Part shown: one piece after another, positions 8,597 through 17,365 of the stretch
Position numbering within the stretch: position 1 is the first letter of the stretch
How the letters are laid out: the number at the start of each line of letters is the position of its first letter
Assembly (NCBI RefSeq): GCF_014764445.1
Contig: NZ_CP061721.1
Location: 1,116,001 to 1,180,000 of the forward strand
DNA: 64,000 bases
Reading direction: 5' to 3'
DNA from: Pseudarthrobacter sp. BIM B-2242
GTDB taxonomy: Bacteria > Actinomycetota > Actinomycetes > Actinomycetales > Micrococcaceae
The notes under the pieces: model-generated
What the model was told of the DNA's origin: nothing
The model's input: the letters and a program-made list of their open reading frames with translations, nothing else
The model's database searches: none
Translations under genes and position numbers: made by a program

Positions 8597-10111
8597 TTAT
8601 TCTCCTCGCAGGACTTCGATGGGACGGATGCGTGCCGTGAGCAGCGCCGGGATCAGGGCGCCGATGATCGCCACGCCGAACACCGCGGCGATGCCGGCTG
8701 CGATGACACCGGGGGAGGCGCTGGCGGTGACGGAGGTCAGCAGCTGCGACGCCCCGCCGAGGGGGTTTCCGCCGGGGAAGCCTCCGCCCTGGGGCATGCC
8801 CGCGCCGCCGGCCGGCATTCCGGCACCCCCGGCCATCCCGGCCGCGCGCCCGGTGGCGGTTGCCGCCGTCGTCGTGCCCGTATTGGTGCTGATCAGTGCG
8901 GATGCGATGCCTCCGCTCGCAAAGGACGCGACGGCGGCACCCACCGCGCTGCCAAGCGCCACGAGGACGAGCGCCTCCAGCACGAACTGCAGACCGATGG
9001 TGCGGTTGCGGGCTCCGATCGCTTTCAGGACTCCGATCTCGCGGCGGCGCTCGCGGACCAGCATGACCATGATCAGCAGGATGATCAGGCCGGCGGTGCC
9101 GAGGGCCGCCACGAAGGCGATGAACGAGATGTTCTTGACGCTGCCGAGGGAACTGACGGCCGATTCGAGGTTCTGGCCCTGGGTGACGTCGGCGGTGTCC
9201 GTTCCGAGCGCGGACTGGAGGGCGGTCTTGGTCGACTCAACGTTGTCCTGGCTGTTGACAGTGACGATCATCGAGGACAGTTCGCCGGGCAGTTCAGCGA
9301 GGGTCTGCGCGGTGGGCAAGGTGACGTAGAGGGCGTTGTTGCCGAACGTGGTTCCCGCGTCAAACAGGCCCGCCACAGTGAACGTCCGGTCATTGATGGT
9401 GAAGGTTGATCCGACGGTGAGGCTGTTCTTCTCCGCCAGCGTGGTGCCAACGAGGGCGCTGGCTGACTCGGCAGCATAGTCGCCCAGCCCTGTGCCTTCC
9501 GTGATGGTCAGGGCTTTGCCGGTGCTGTCCACTTCGCCGCCCGTACCTGTGGCAGTGATGGGAAGCGAGCGGGCCGGCTGCGTGGTGGTGGTCCCGGTGG
9601 TCCCGTTCGCAGCCTGGTTCCGGCCGCCCAGTGTGCCGGCATCGATCGCCGCCGTAAGGCTGGTGGTCAGGGTTGCGGCGGATGCGCCGCCGGGGCCGCC
9701 CTGGCCTCCGCCTGGCCCGGCGCCGGGGCCGGTCTGGGTGCCGGTTTGGGTGCCGGACGACGTCCCGGCCGCTGCCTGTGCGGCCGCCTGCGCGGCAGCT
9801 TCAGCAGCGTTACGGAGCCGGAGGGACGTGGTCCCGACGACGGTGCTCACGTTGGGTACCGCGGCCGCGGTTGCTGCCTGCTCGCCGGTCAGCGGTTCGC
9901 CGCCGCCCTCGAAGCCCTGTCCGCCCGCGGGGTTGACGGTCAGGACTGTGCCGACGGACGTATTAAGCTCCTGGACTTTCGCTCCGACAGCCTGGTTGGC
10001 CACCAGCATGGCCAGTGCCAGTCCGATTGCGACGGCCAGGACTGCCACCACCGCAGCTGTTCGGACTTTGTTTCTGAAGGCGTTGCCGACACTTCTGGCA
10101 AGAACGCTCAC
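8597..10111 (-). CDS. FtsX/MacB-type ABC permease with Gly-rich loops
   Basis: Four-helix permease, about 504 residues. GTG 10111 is chosen because CCGAGGAG stands five bases upstream and it begins VSVLARSVGNAFRNKVRT just before the first helix; earlier ATGs lack a site. After helix 1 comes a MacB-type extracytoplasmic domain (about 50-330), then three C-terminal helices with the FtsX pattern RERRREIGVLKAIGA. Two Gly/Gln/Pro/Met-rich insertions stand out: one early in the outer domain (TGPGAGPGGGQGGPGG) and one between helices 3 and 4 (GMPAGGAGMPQGGGFPGG). Both lie in outer loops. It is encoded directly before its ATPase. Confidence 0.93.
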   Translation of the reverse strand: MSVLARSVGNAFRNKVRTAAVVAVLAVAIGLALAMLVANQAVGAKVQELNTSVGTVLTVNPAGGQGFEGGGEPLTGEQAATAAAVPNVSTVVGTTSLRLRNAAEAAAQAAAQAAAGTSSGTQTGTQTGPGAGPGGGQGGPGGASAATLTTSLTAAIDAGTLGGRNQAANGTTGTTTTQPARSLPITATGTGGEVDSTGKALTITEGTGLGDYAAESASALVGTTLAEKNSLTVGSTFTINDRTFTVAGLFDAGTTFGNNALYVTLPTAQTLAELPGELSSMIVTVNSQDNVESTKTALQSALGTDTADVTQGQNLESAVSSLGSVKNISFIAFVAALGTAGLIILLIMVMLVRERRREIGVLKAIGARNRTIGLQFVLEALVLVALGSAVGAAVASFASGGIASALISTNTGTTTAATATGRAAGMAGGAGMPAGGAGMPQGGGFPGGNPLGGASQLLTSVTASASPGVIAAGIAAVFGVAIIGALIPALLTARIRPIEVLRGE

Positions 10112-10247
10112 TGTACTCCTCGGGACATGACCTGCCTGATGCGGGCCGCTGCTCCCAACAGTGCTGAGCACTGCTGTGCACCGGCGGTGGCATTCCTATG
10201 CGTGGGCTGTGAATCGGGGGAGTGCAGGAGCGTTTGGGAAATTTGCA

Positions 10248-10298
10248 CATTAAGTGAGAGAGCGTCGCCGGAAAACCCGCATTAAGTGAGAGAGCGTC
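10248..10298. repeat. 19-bp tandem direct repeat, intergenic
   Basis: CATTAAGTGAGAGAGCGTC occurs exactly at 10248-10266 and 10280-10298, separated by 13 bases (GCCGGAAAACCCG). It lies between the MacB-like permease start (10111) and the end of chvE (10366). It is not palindromic and not coding in any frame that I can support. Apart from this and the next hairpin I see nothing in 10112-10365. Confidence 0.9.
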
Positions 10299-10314
10299 CG
10301 GGGGGCAGCACAAA

Positions 10315-10345
10315 GCCCCGGTCCGCCGTTGCCGGCGGGCCGGGG
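10315..10345. terminator. Terminator of the mmsA-mmsB-chvE operon
   Basis: Arms 10315-10327 (GCCCCGGTCCGCC) and 10333-10345 pair with one G-U wobble around a 5-base loop, 20 bases beyond the chvE stop on the minus strand. Confidence 0.75.
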
Positions 10346-10365
10346 CCCCGTTATGCAGGTAGGTG

Positions 10366-11466
10366 CTACTTGGTGATCGGGCCGAGGACCGGATCGTCCA
10401 CATAGGCCGTCTTCACGTTTTCAGCGGTGACGATGACAGGCTCGAGCAGGTAGGCCGGAACAGTCTTGACGCCGTTGTTGTAGGACTTGTCGTCATTGAC
10501 CTCGGGGGTCTTGCCGGCCTGGAGATCCTTGACCATGGTGATGGCGTGCTCGACGAGCTTGCGGGTGTCTTTGTTGATGGTGGAGTACTGCTCGCCGGCC
10601 ATGATCGACTTCACGGACTCAACTTCGGAGTCCTGGCCGGTGATAACGGGGAGCGGCTTGCCGGCGGCCTTGACGGAGGTCAGGACTGCGCGGGCCAGAG
10701 TGTCATTGGGGGACAGGACGCCGTCCAGGGATTCCGTTCCGTAACTGCCGGTCAGCAGCGTGTCAGCACGGCGCTGGGCGTTCTCAGCCTTCCAGCCCTG
10801 GGTCACAGCCTGTTCGAAGGACGTCTGGCCGGAAAGCACCTTGAGCGTTCCGTCGTCGATCTTTGGCTGCAGGACGCTCATGGCGCCGTCAAAGAAGACC
10901 TTGGCGTTGGCATCATCCGGGGAACCGGCGAACAGCTCGATGTTGTACGGGCCCGAAGACTTCTTGGCCTCCATGCCGTCCAACAGTGCCTGGCCCTGCA
11001 GTTCGCCGACCTTGAAGTTGTCGTACGCCACGTAGTAATCCACATTCTCCGTGTTCAGCAGGAGCCGGTCATAGGCGATGATCGTCGCGCCGGAGTCCTT
11101 GGCCTGCTTGAGCTGGGTACCCAGCTGGGCGCCGTCGATAGCGCCGACGATGATGACCTTTGCACCCTTGGTGATCATCGCGCTGATCTGGTTCTGCTGC
11201 TCGGAGACGCCGCCATTGGCGAACTGGACGTCAGGTTTGAACCCGGCACCCGAAAGGCCATCGTTGAACAACTTCTCAGCCAGCACCCAGTTCTCGCTGG
11301 TCTTCTGGGGAAGCGCGACGCCGATGGAGGAGCTTTGTTCGAAGCCGCCGGCGCCATCGGTGGAGCCGCCGGTTGTACCGCCGTCGTTGCGGCCGCAGGC
11401 TGTTAGCGCAAGTGCCGCGATAGCAGCAATTGCTGCAGCCTTTCCTGCTTTGCCAGTCATTCGCAT
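10366..11466 (-). CDS. chvE: Sugar ABC transporter substrate-binding lipoprotein (ChvE-like)
   Basis: Extracytoplasmic sugar receptor, 366 residues, of the multiple-monosaccharide-binding (ChvE) group of the ribose-binding-protein family. A signal peptide ends in the lipobox LTACG (Cys about residue 25), so it is membrane-tethered. Characteristic stretches are GVALPQKTSENWVLA, NGGVSEQQNQISAMI and VIIVGAIDGAQL, then IIAYDRLLLNTENVDYYVAYDN in the hinge region. It is the last gene of mmsA-mmsB-chvE; its promoter-distal place is unusual for a binding protein, which is normally needed in excess. Likely ligands are xylose, arabinose, galactose or glucose by family precedent only. Confidence 0.92.
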   Translation of the reverse strand: MRMTGKAGKAAAIAAIAALALTACGRNDGGTTGGSTDGAGGFEQSSSIGVALPQKTSENWVLAEKLFNDGLSGAGFKPDVQFANGGVSEQQNQISAMITKGAKVIIVGAIDGAQLGTQLKQAKDSGATIIAYDRLLLNTENVDYYVAYDNFKVGELQGQALLDGMEAKKSSGPYNIELFAGSPDDANAKVFFDGAMSVLQPKIDDGTLKVLSGQTSFEQAVTQGWKAENAQRRADTLLTGSYGTESLDGVLSPNDTLARAVLTSVKAAGKPLPVITGQDSEVESVKSIMAGEQYSTINKDTRKLVEHAITMVKDLQAGKTPEVNDDKSYNNGVKTVPAYLLEPVIVTAENVKTAYVDDPVLGPITK

Positions 11467-11513
11467 TGTTGGTTCTCTTTCTTTGAGGTGGTGTAACTCG
11501 AAGGGTCTTGCGC

Positions 11514-12797
11514 TCAGGCTTCCCTGGCGATCGCTTCCTTGGTTGAGGTGGTTTCGTCAGGCTGGAGGGGGTTGCTCGGCCCGCCGGTGTTGCGGCTGAA
11601 GTTCTTGGTCATCATGCCGATGATCGATTTCTTGCCCTGCGTCTTGTTGTAGACGTCGAACGCGACCGCGATCAGCAGGACCAGGCCTTTGATGATCTGG
11701 GTGAGGTCGGCGCCGACGCCCAGAAGCTGCAGGCCGTTGTTAAGGACTGCCATCACAAGGCCTCCGATGATGGAGCCAATGACTGTGCCGACGCCGCCGG
11801 TCACTGCTGCGCCGCCGATGAAGACTGCGGCGATGGCGTCCAGTTCCCAGCCCACGCCGTCGAACGGGCCCGATGCGGTGGAACGTCCCACGAAGATCAT
11901 GCCGGCAAGCCCGGCAAGGATGGACATGTTCATCATGACCAGGAAGTTGACCTTCTTGGACTGGACGCCGGAGAGTTCGGCCGCGTGCCGATTACCGCCC
12001 ACAGCGTAGATGTGCCGGCCGACTACAGTCTTGGAGGAAATGAAGCCGTAGATCAGAACCAGCACCGCGAGGATGAGGCCGGGGATGGGGAAGGAGGTGC
12101 CCGGCCGGCCCGTTGCGAAGAGGTACGTGGCATACAGGATGGCCGCACAGATCAGTACAAGCTTCAGGACAACCACCCAGGTTTCCGGCACTTCGGCGCC
12201 CAAAGCCTTGGCGGTGCGCCGGCGGCGGATTTCGCTGAAGACAACGAACGCCACGGCGGCGAGGCCGATCAGAAGCGTCAGGTTGTTGTACCCGGTGTTT
12301 GGTCCCACCTCGGGGAGGTAGCCGGACCCGAGGTACTGGAAGTCGCTGGGTACCGGGATGGTGTTGGACTTGCCCACGAATTGGTTGAAGCCGCGGAACA
12401 GCAGCATGCCGGCCAGTGTGACGATGAACGCGGGGATCCCCACATAGGCCGTCCAAAGACCTTGCCAGGCTCCGATCAGGGCGCCGAGGAGGAGCCCGAG
12501 CAGGACGCCCGCATACCAGGGTATGCCCCAGTCCCGGATGGCGAGGGCAACAGTGACGCCCACGAATGCGGCAACGGAACCGACGGACAGGTCGATGTGG
12601 CCGGCGATGATGACAAGCACCATGCCGATGGCCAGGATCAGGATGTAGGAGTTTCCGTTGAAGAGGTTGATCACGTTGCCGGATGTTAGGGTGCGTCCTT
12701 CAGTGGCAACCTGGAAGAAGATGATCAGCGCAACCAGGGCGAAGATCATGCCGAATTGGCGGGTGTTGCCGCCAAAAAGCTTCTTTATCGCGTTCAT
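11514..12797 (-). CDS. mmsB: Sugar ABC transporter permease (MmsB type)
   Basis: Integral membrane subunit, 427 residues, of the carbohydrate uptake CUT2 class, with about ten hydrophobic segments. GHIDLSVGSVAAFVG is the family signature near residue 65, and the AVGGNRHAAELSGV loop (about 265) is the ATPase-contact region. An extended loop between helices carries RRRRTAKALGAEVPE, typical of the longer MmsB/XylH-like permeases rather than RbsC. It lies 44 bases after mmsA and 47 before chvE on the same strand, one operon. Confidence 0.94.
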   Translation of the reverse strand: MNAIKKLFGGNTRQFGMIFALVALIIFFQVATEGRTLTSGNVINLFNGNSYILILAIGMVLVIIAGHIDLSVGSVAAFVGVTVALAIRDWGIPWYAGVLLGLLLGALIGAWQGLWTAYVGIPAFIVTLAGMLLFRGFNQFVGKSNTIPVPSDFQYLGSGYLPEVGPNTGYNNLTLLIGLAAVAFVVFSEIRRRRTAKALGAEVPETWVVVLKLVLICAAILYATYLFATGRPGTSFPIPGLILAVLVLIYGFISSKTVVGRHIYAVGGNRHAAELSGVQSKKVNFLVMMNMSILAGLAGMIFVGRSTASGPFDGVGWELDAIAAVFIGGAAVTGGVGTVIGSIIGGLVMAVLNNGLQLLGVGADLTQIIKGLVLLIAVAFDVYNKTQGKKSIIGMMTKNFSRNTGGPSNPLQPDETTSTKEAIAREA

Positions 12798-12841
12798 TGT
12801 TCAGTCCTTGTATCTGGAAGGTTCTGGAGAGTTCCAGAAGT

Positions 12842-14398
12842 TCAGGCGGCTTTGCGGGCGGAGGTCATAAGTTTCATCAGGCTTTCCTGGCTCGCTTCCT
12901 CTTTGTTAAGGACACCGGTGATTGCCCCTTCGAAGATGGTGTAGATCCGGTCGGAGAGCCCCAGCAGTTCTGGCAGCTCAGAGGAGATCACGATGACGCC
13001 CTTGCCCTGGTTGGCGAGCTGCTGGATGATGCCGTAGATCTCGTACTTGGCGCCAACATCGATGCCGCGGGTGGGCTCGTCCAAAATAAGGAGGTCGGGG
13101 TCGGTGAACATCCACTTTGCCAGGACCACTTTTTGCTGGTTGCCGCCTGAAAGCTTGGCGACGCCTTCCTCCACCGACGGAGTTTTGGTTCTTAGCGACT
13201 TCCGGTACTGCTCGGCAACCTTGAATTCCTCATTGGCGTCCACCACGCTGTTGTGGCTGATCTTCTTCAGGTTGGCGGAGACTGTGGTGGTCTTGATGTC
13301 ATCGAGAAGGTTCAGTCCCAGGGACTTGCGGTCCTCCGTGACGTACCCCAGGCCGGCGTCGATGGCCTGCCGGACGTTCTTCAGGGTGACTTCCTTGCCG
13401 TCCTTGTAGATGTGGCCGTTGATGAAGCGGCCGTAGGACCGGCCGAACACTGACCGTGCCAGCTCGGTCCGGCCTGCACCCATAAGGCCGGCAAATCCGA
13501 CGATCTCGCCGCGGCGGACGAAAAAGTTCGAGCCCTTGCACACCAGGCGGTCCTGGATTGCCGGGTGGCCCACCGTCCAGTCCTTGACGTCGAAGAACAC
13601 TTCGCCGATCTTTGGAGTGTGATCGGGGAACCTGGATTCGAGCGTGCGTCCCACCATGCCCTTGATGATGCGGTCCTCGTCAACCCCGTCTGCCTTGACG
13701 TCCAGGGTTTCAATCGACTTACCGTCGCGGATGATGGTGATCGAATCGGCGATCTGCTCAATCTCGTTGAGCTTGTGGGAAATGATGATGGACGTGATTC
13801 CCTTGCCCTTAAGCCCCAAGATGAGGTCCAGCAAGTGCTGGGAGTCTGATTCGTTCAACGCCGCCGTGGGTTCGTCCAGGATGAGGATTTTCACCGACTT
13901 GTTCAGGGCCTTGGCGATCTCCACCAGCTGCTGCTTGCCAACGCCGATTTCCTTGATGGGGGTATCCGGGTCCTCGCGGAGCCCTACCCTGGCCAGCAGC
14001 TCGGTGGATCGGAGCCGGGCCTCCGCCCAGTTGATGACACCGCGCTTTGTGGGTTCGTTTCCGAGGAAAATGTTCTCCATGATGGACAGCTCGGGGATCA
14101 GTGCCAGTTCCTGGTGGATGATCACGATGCCGGCATGCTCGCTGGCCCGGATGTCCCGGAATTGCTGGACTTCGTTCTGGTACACAATGTCGCCGTCGTA
14201 GCTGCCGTACGGGTAGACACCTGAGAGCACTTTCATCAGCGTGGACTTGCCGGCGCCGTTTTCGCCGCAGATGGCGTGGATCTCGCCGGCCTTGACCCGG
14301 AGGCTTACTTCGGACAGTGCTTTGACGCCGGGAAATTCCTTGGTGATGGAGCGCATCTCCAGAATGACAGGGTCAGTGTGCGTGGTTTCGGACGTCAT
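12842..14398 (-). CDS. mmsA: Sugar ABC transporter ATP-binding protein, tandem domains (MmsA type)
   Basis: Energises sugar import by MmsB/ChvE. At 518 residues it has the two fused nucleotide-binding domains of CUT2 importers: the first has Walker [10 protein letters not shown], a divergent signature region [15 protein letters not shown] and ILDEPTAAL; the second has the usual degenerate Walker A ([12 protein letters not shown]) and signature [14 protein letters not shown] with [13 protein letters not shown]. It is the first gene of the operon. A good -35 (TTGACG) and -10 (TTTACT) lie upstream with an imperfect palindrome over the -35, consistent with repression by the adjacent ROK protein. 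Confidence 0.95.
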   Translation of the reverse strand: MTSETTHTDPVILEMRSITKEFPGVKALSEVSLRVKAGEIHAICGENGAGKSTLMKVLSGVYPYGSYDGDIVYQNEVQQFRDIRASEHAGIVIIHQELALIPELSIMENIFLGNEPTKRGVINWAEARLRSTELLARVGLREDPDTPIKEIGVGKQQLVEIAKALNKSVKILILDEPTAALNESDSQHLLDLILGLKGKGITSIIISHKLNEIEQIADSITIIRDGKSIETLDVKADGVDEDRIIKGMVGRTLESRFPDHTPKIGEVFFDVKDWTVGHPAIQDRLVCKGSNFFVRRGEIVGFAGLMGAGRTELARSVFGRSYGRFINGHIYKDGKEVTLKNVRQAIDAGLGYVTEDRKSLGLNLLDDIKTTTVSANLKKISHNSVVDANEEFKVAEQYRKSLRTKTPSVEEGVAKLSGGNQQKVVLAKWMFTDPDLLILDEPTRGIDVGAKYEIYGIIQQLANQGKGVIVISSELPELLGLSDRIYTIFEGAITGVLNKEEASQESLMKLMTSARKAA

Positions 14399-14468
14399 TT
14401 GCCCTTACGCCTCCAATGCATGACTTCTTTGTCCGCTCCCCACAAAGCGCAGGGGCGTCTGATGAAAA

Positions 14469-14498
14469 AGTAAACTGGATCACAAGGGTTGTCGTCAA
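14469..14498 (-). promoter_or_regulatory. Predicted promoter of mmsA-mmsB-chvE
   Basis: On the minus strand -35 TTGACG (14493-14498) and -10 TTTACT (14469-14474) are 18 bases apart, about 70 bases before the mmsA ATG. GGAGG lies ten bases from that ATG. The element is inferred from consensus only. Confidence 0.55.
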
Positions 14499-14511
14499 GT
14501 CTTGAACGCAA
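14489..14511. promoter_or_regulatory. Candidate ROK-repressor operator upstream of mmsA
   Basis: Imperfect 23-bp palindrome with ends TTG...CAA and centre GTCAAG-T-CTTGAAC; eight of eleven half-site positions match. It matches the site at 15749-15771, upstream of the ROK gene, at 17 of 23 positions and covers the predicted mmsA -35. Two matching copies around one regulator make an operator the best reading. Confidence 0.6.
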
Positions 14512-14530
14512 TTACGGGATAACGAAATGA

Positions 14531-15721
14531 CTACATGCGCCGGATTCCGGCGTGCTGAAATACGAGGGCGGCGGCACCCAGGGCTTCCGCGCGGTCTCCG
14601 AGCGAGGACATGGTGAGGGTGGTGGTCTCGCCCACCACCGGTACGGCGTGCCGTACCAGACCGCGCCTGATGGGGTCGAGCAGGAGGGTGCCGAGCCCTG
14701 CGAGGGGACCGCCGACCACAATCACTTCGGGGTTGATGAGATTGGCGACATTACCCAGGGCGCGCCCCACAGCCTGGCCGGCATCGTCCACCACGCGCAG
14801 GGTGGCCGAGTCTCCAGCCAGGGCTTTGCGCACAATGTCCGCCGGGCTCAGCGGCGGGTCTTCCCCGCGGCTCAGCAGCTCGATCATGGTGGTCGTGGAA
14901 GCTATGGTTTCCAGGCACCCGCGGTTGCCGCACCGGCACACCAGGCCCTGCTCATGGATGGTGGCGTGACCGATTTCGCCGGTAATGCCGACGGTGCCGT
15001 AGTACGGTGCGCCGTTGAGGATCAGGCCGGCGCCGATACCGGATCCGATTTTCAGGAACATCAGGTTGGCGACTCCTGTGTGCGGTCCCCACGTGACCTC
15101 AGACCAAGCACCCAAATTGGCGTCATTGTCAATGAATACGGGCATTTCAAGTCTTTCCTCCAGGTGCTGGAGGATGTTGATGCCTACCCACTCGGGGAGG
15201 ATGGCGCCCTGGGCAACGGTACCGGTCCGGCGGTCGATGGGGCCGGGAATTCCGACGCCGGCACCCACCAGGGCGCTGCGGTCTATACCGCTTTCCGCAA
15301 TGAGCTTGTCCAGCAGCACAACGGCGGCCCTGATGCCCTCATCGGACTGGTGGCCCAGCGGGAGCAGCACTGATTCTTCCGCGATGACGTGGTAGCTGAG
15401 CGATGCCAGGACGACTCGAAGGTGCCGCCTGCCAAAGTCGATTCCGACAGCCACTGCGCCGTTGCTGTTGAGCCGGACGTTCAGCGCCCGGCGTCCGGAG
15501 CTGGTAGTCGGCTCGGTGGACGCCAGGCCGTTGTCCTGCATGATTTTGACGATGTTGGAGACCGTGGCTGTGGACAGTCCGGTCTGGCGGGCAAGCTCGG
15601 CCTGAGTGGACGGGCCGCTCATGAGGGTCTCGATGATCCGCTGCTGGTTCAGTTGTCTGAGGGCAGACTGCGAGCCCGGATTTTTTGGCCTGCTCTTCGT
15701 CGGGCGCGGTGTAGCGGACAT
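14531..15721 (-). CDS. ROK family transcriptional regulator of the sugar operon
   Basis: Sugar-responsive repressor, 396 residues. The N-terminus (about 20-75) is a winged helix-turn-helix with TQAELARQTGLSTATVSNIV. The C-terminal ROK domain is sugar-kinase-like, with VGIDFG (phosphate 1 loop), GVGIPGPID, and the zinc-binding motif CRCGNRGCLE (about 250). The full kinase-like fold with an HTH is the NagC/XylR type, so it probably releases DNA on binding a sugar. It is transcribed just ahead of mmsA but separated by a promoter and operator-like site, and a matching site sits 28 bases upstream of its own start, suggesting autoregulation. Confidence 0.92.
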   Translation of the reverse strand: MSATPRPTKSRPKNPGSQSALRQLNQQRIIETLMSGPSTQAELARQTGLSTATVSNIVKIMQDNGLASTEPTTSSGRRALNVRLNSNGAVAVGIDFGRRHLRVVLASLSYHVIAEESVLLPLGHQSDEGIRAAVVLLDKLIAESGIDRSALVGAGVGIPGPIDRRTGTVAQGAILPEWVGINILQHLEERLEMPVFIDNDANLGAWSEVTWGPHTGVANLMFLKIGSGIGAGLILNGAPYYGTVGITGEIGHATIHEQGLVCRCGNRGCLETIASTTTMIELLSRGEDPPLSPADIVRKALAGDSATLRVVDDAGQAVGRALGNVANLINPEVIVVGGPLAGLGTLLLDPIRRGLVRHAVPVVGETTTLTMSSLGDRAEALGAAALVFQHAGIRRM

Positions 15722-15748
15722 GAAAAGAAGATTGCCTTACATTGATGG

Positions 15749-15771
15749 TTGCAGTCAAGAAGTTAACGCAA
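15749..15771. promoter_or_regulatory. Second candidate ROK operator, upstream of the ROK gene
   Basis: The 23-bp site begins TTGCAGTCAAG and ends TTAACGCAA on the plus strand. It shares TTG, GTCAAG and AACGCAA with the site at 14489-14511 at identical spacing. Its place 28 bases upstream of the regulator ATG fits autorepression. Confidence 0.6.
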
Positions 15772-15816
15772 CTTGGTGGCTCAACCGTCGCCCGGTGAGA
15801 GAAGAAGGCGTGCGGG

Positions 15817-16335
15817 CTACGCGTGCAGGTCGCGGTGCGCGCGGGCAAGCTCCACGTAGCGCGCGGCGTTTTGCTTCACGCCGTCGAACTCTTCGTCGGT
15901 AAGTGCCCGCCGGACTTTGGCCGGTACGCCCGCCACCAGTGAACGGGGCGGCACAATGGTCCCTTCCAGAACCACGGCGCCCGCCGCCACGAGTGAACCG
16001 GCGCCGATCACCGCGCCGTTCAGCACCGTGGCGCCCATGCCGATCAGGCAGTCGTCCTCAACGGTGCAGCCATGCACGACGGCGGCGTGCCCCACGCTGA
16101 CTCCGGCGCCCACGGTGCAGGGGAATCCGGGATCCGCGTGCAGCACCACGTTGTCCTGCAGGTTGCTGCCCGGGCCCACGATGATGGCCGCAGTGTCCGC
16201 GCGCACGGACACGCCGTAGAAGGCGCTGGAATCCCGGGCGAGGGCCGCATTGCCAATGATGGATGCGGTGGGGGCGATGAATGCGGTTTCGTGGACGGCC
16301 GGGGCGTGGCCGGCGAACGTATGAAGAGGAGCCAT
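15817..16335 (-). CDS. Gamma carbonic anhydrase family protein
   Basis: Left-handed beta-helix protein of 172 residues, normal length for the YrdA/PaaY/CaiE branch of gamma carbonic anhydrases. Hexapeptide repeats run through most of the chain. Metal-ligand histidines are present in VVLHADPG, VGHAAVVHG (two), and the family residues in SAFYGVSVRADTA precede them. Members bind zinc or iron; some hydrate CO2, others lack measurable activity, so the biochemical role is uncertain. It stands alone between the ROK gene and an intergenic palindrome. Confidence 0.9.
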   Translation of the reverse strand: MAPLHTFAGHAPAVHETAFIAPTASIIGNAALARDSSAFYGVSVRADTAAIIVGPGSNLQDNVVLHADPGFPCTVGAGVSVGHAAVVHGCTVEDDCLIGMGATVLNGAVIGAGSLVAAGAVVLEGTIVPPRSLVAGVPAKVRRALTDEEFDGVKQNAARYVELARAHRDLHA

Positions 16336-16368
16336 AGCGCCAAGCCTAGGACATCAGCCCCCTGGCCC

Positions 16369-16428
16369 AAGTAGGTAGCAGTAAGTGTCGTTTTGAGCTG
16401 CCAAAACGACACTTACTGCTACCTACTT
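16369..16428. repeat. Perfect intergenic palindrome, 26-bp arms
   Basis: Arms 16369-16394 and 16403-16428 are exactly complementary around an 8-base loop (GAGCTGCC). The arm ends in GTGTCGTTTT before the loop. It lies between the carbonic anhydrase start and the purU stop (16462), so it could also terminate purU, but it lacks a U-run and is related to the palindrome at 22651-22712, which argues for a repeated element. Confidence 0.93.
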
Positions 16429-16461
16429 ATGGGAGGAGTCCTCCGGAGCAACAGGAACCCG

Positions 16462-17322
16462 CTAGTTGAAGACCACGGTCCGGTTGCCGTCCAGCAGGAC
16501 CCGGTGTTCGGCGTGCCACTGGACTGCCTGAACCAAGGTGCGGCCCTCGACATCGCGGCCCATCTGCACAAACTGTTCCGGCGTCCGGGCATGGTCCACC
16601 CGGATCACTTCCTGCTCGATGATGGGTCCTTCGTCCAGTGCCGCGGTGACATAGTGCGCCGTGGCGCCGATCAGCTTTACTCCGCGGGCGTGCGCCTGGT
16701 GATACGGCTTGGCACCCTTGAAGGACGGCAGGAACGAGTGATGGATGTTGATGGCCTTGCCGGTCAGTTCGGCGCAGAGATCATCGGAGATGATCTGCAT
16801 GTACCGCGCCAGCACCGTGAGTTCAATATCGTGCTCGGCCATCAGGGCGCGCAGCTTGTCCTCGGCTTCGGCCTTGGTGTCCGGCGTTACCGGGATGTAG
16901 TGGAACGGGATGCCGTAGAACTCGGCCAGCCCGGCCAGGTCCCGGTGGTTGGAGACGATGGCGGGAATGTCGATGGGCAGGGTGCCCGATCGCTGCTGGA
17001 AGAGGATGTCGTTGAGGCAGTGCGCGGACGTGCTCGCCATCAGCAGGGTCCGCACCTTCTGGCCCACGGGGTTCAGGCTCCACTGCATGCCGAAAGCGTC
17101 AGCCACCGGCTCAAGGGCGGCGTGAAGCGCGGACCGGGAGGCCGCCGTCGTGGCTTCAACGCGCATAAAGAAGTTGCCCGTAGCCGGGCTGCCGTACTGC
17201 TGCGAGTCCAGAATGTTACAGCCCGCCACGAGCAGGGCGCCCGCCACAGCATGGACAATTCCGGGGCGGTCCGGGCAGGACAGGGTTACGACATACGTTT
17301 TGTTCAGCTGCTCTTCACTCAC
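16462..17322 (-). CDS. purU: Formyltetrahydrofolate deformylase
   Basis: Hydrolyses 10-formyl-tetrahydrofolate to formate and tetrahydrofolate, balancing the one-carbon pool and supplying formate. GTG 17322 (VSEEQLNKTYVV) gives 286 residues, normal for PurU; the longer frame would run through the opposite riboswitch leader. An N-terminal ACT domain (about 8-85) precedes the formyltransferase-like domain with the motif NIHHSFLPSFKGAKPYHQA and the catalytic Asp in TAALDEGPIIEQ. It is divergent from glyA-folD, with only about 45 bases between its start and the ZTP aptamer. Confidence 0.95.
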   Translation of the reverse strand: MSEEQLNKTYVVTLSCPDRPGIVHAVAGALLVAGCNILDSQQYGSPATGNFFMRVEATTAASRSALHAALEPVADAFGMQWSLNPVGQKVRTLLMASTSAHCLNDILFQQRSGTLPIDIPAIVSNHRDLAGLAEFYGIPFHYIPVTPDTKAEAEDKLRALMAEHDIELTVLARYMQIISDDLCAELTGKAINIHHSFLPSFKGAKPYHQAHARGVKLIGATAHYVTAALDEGPIIEQEVIRVDHARTPEQFVQMGRDVEGRTLVQAVQWHAEHRVLLDGNRTVVFN

Positions 17323-17365
17323 GGTTACCAGCCTACCCGCGTGGCGCGGCGCTTTTTGGTAGTCT

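Noticed and set aside
14471..14486. TGTGA-TCCAGT-TTACT on the minus strand upstream of mmsA as a third CRP-like site
   Set aside because: The right half matches only three of five positions and overlaps the -10; too weak to call.
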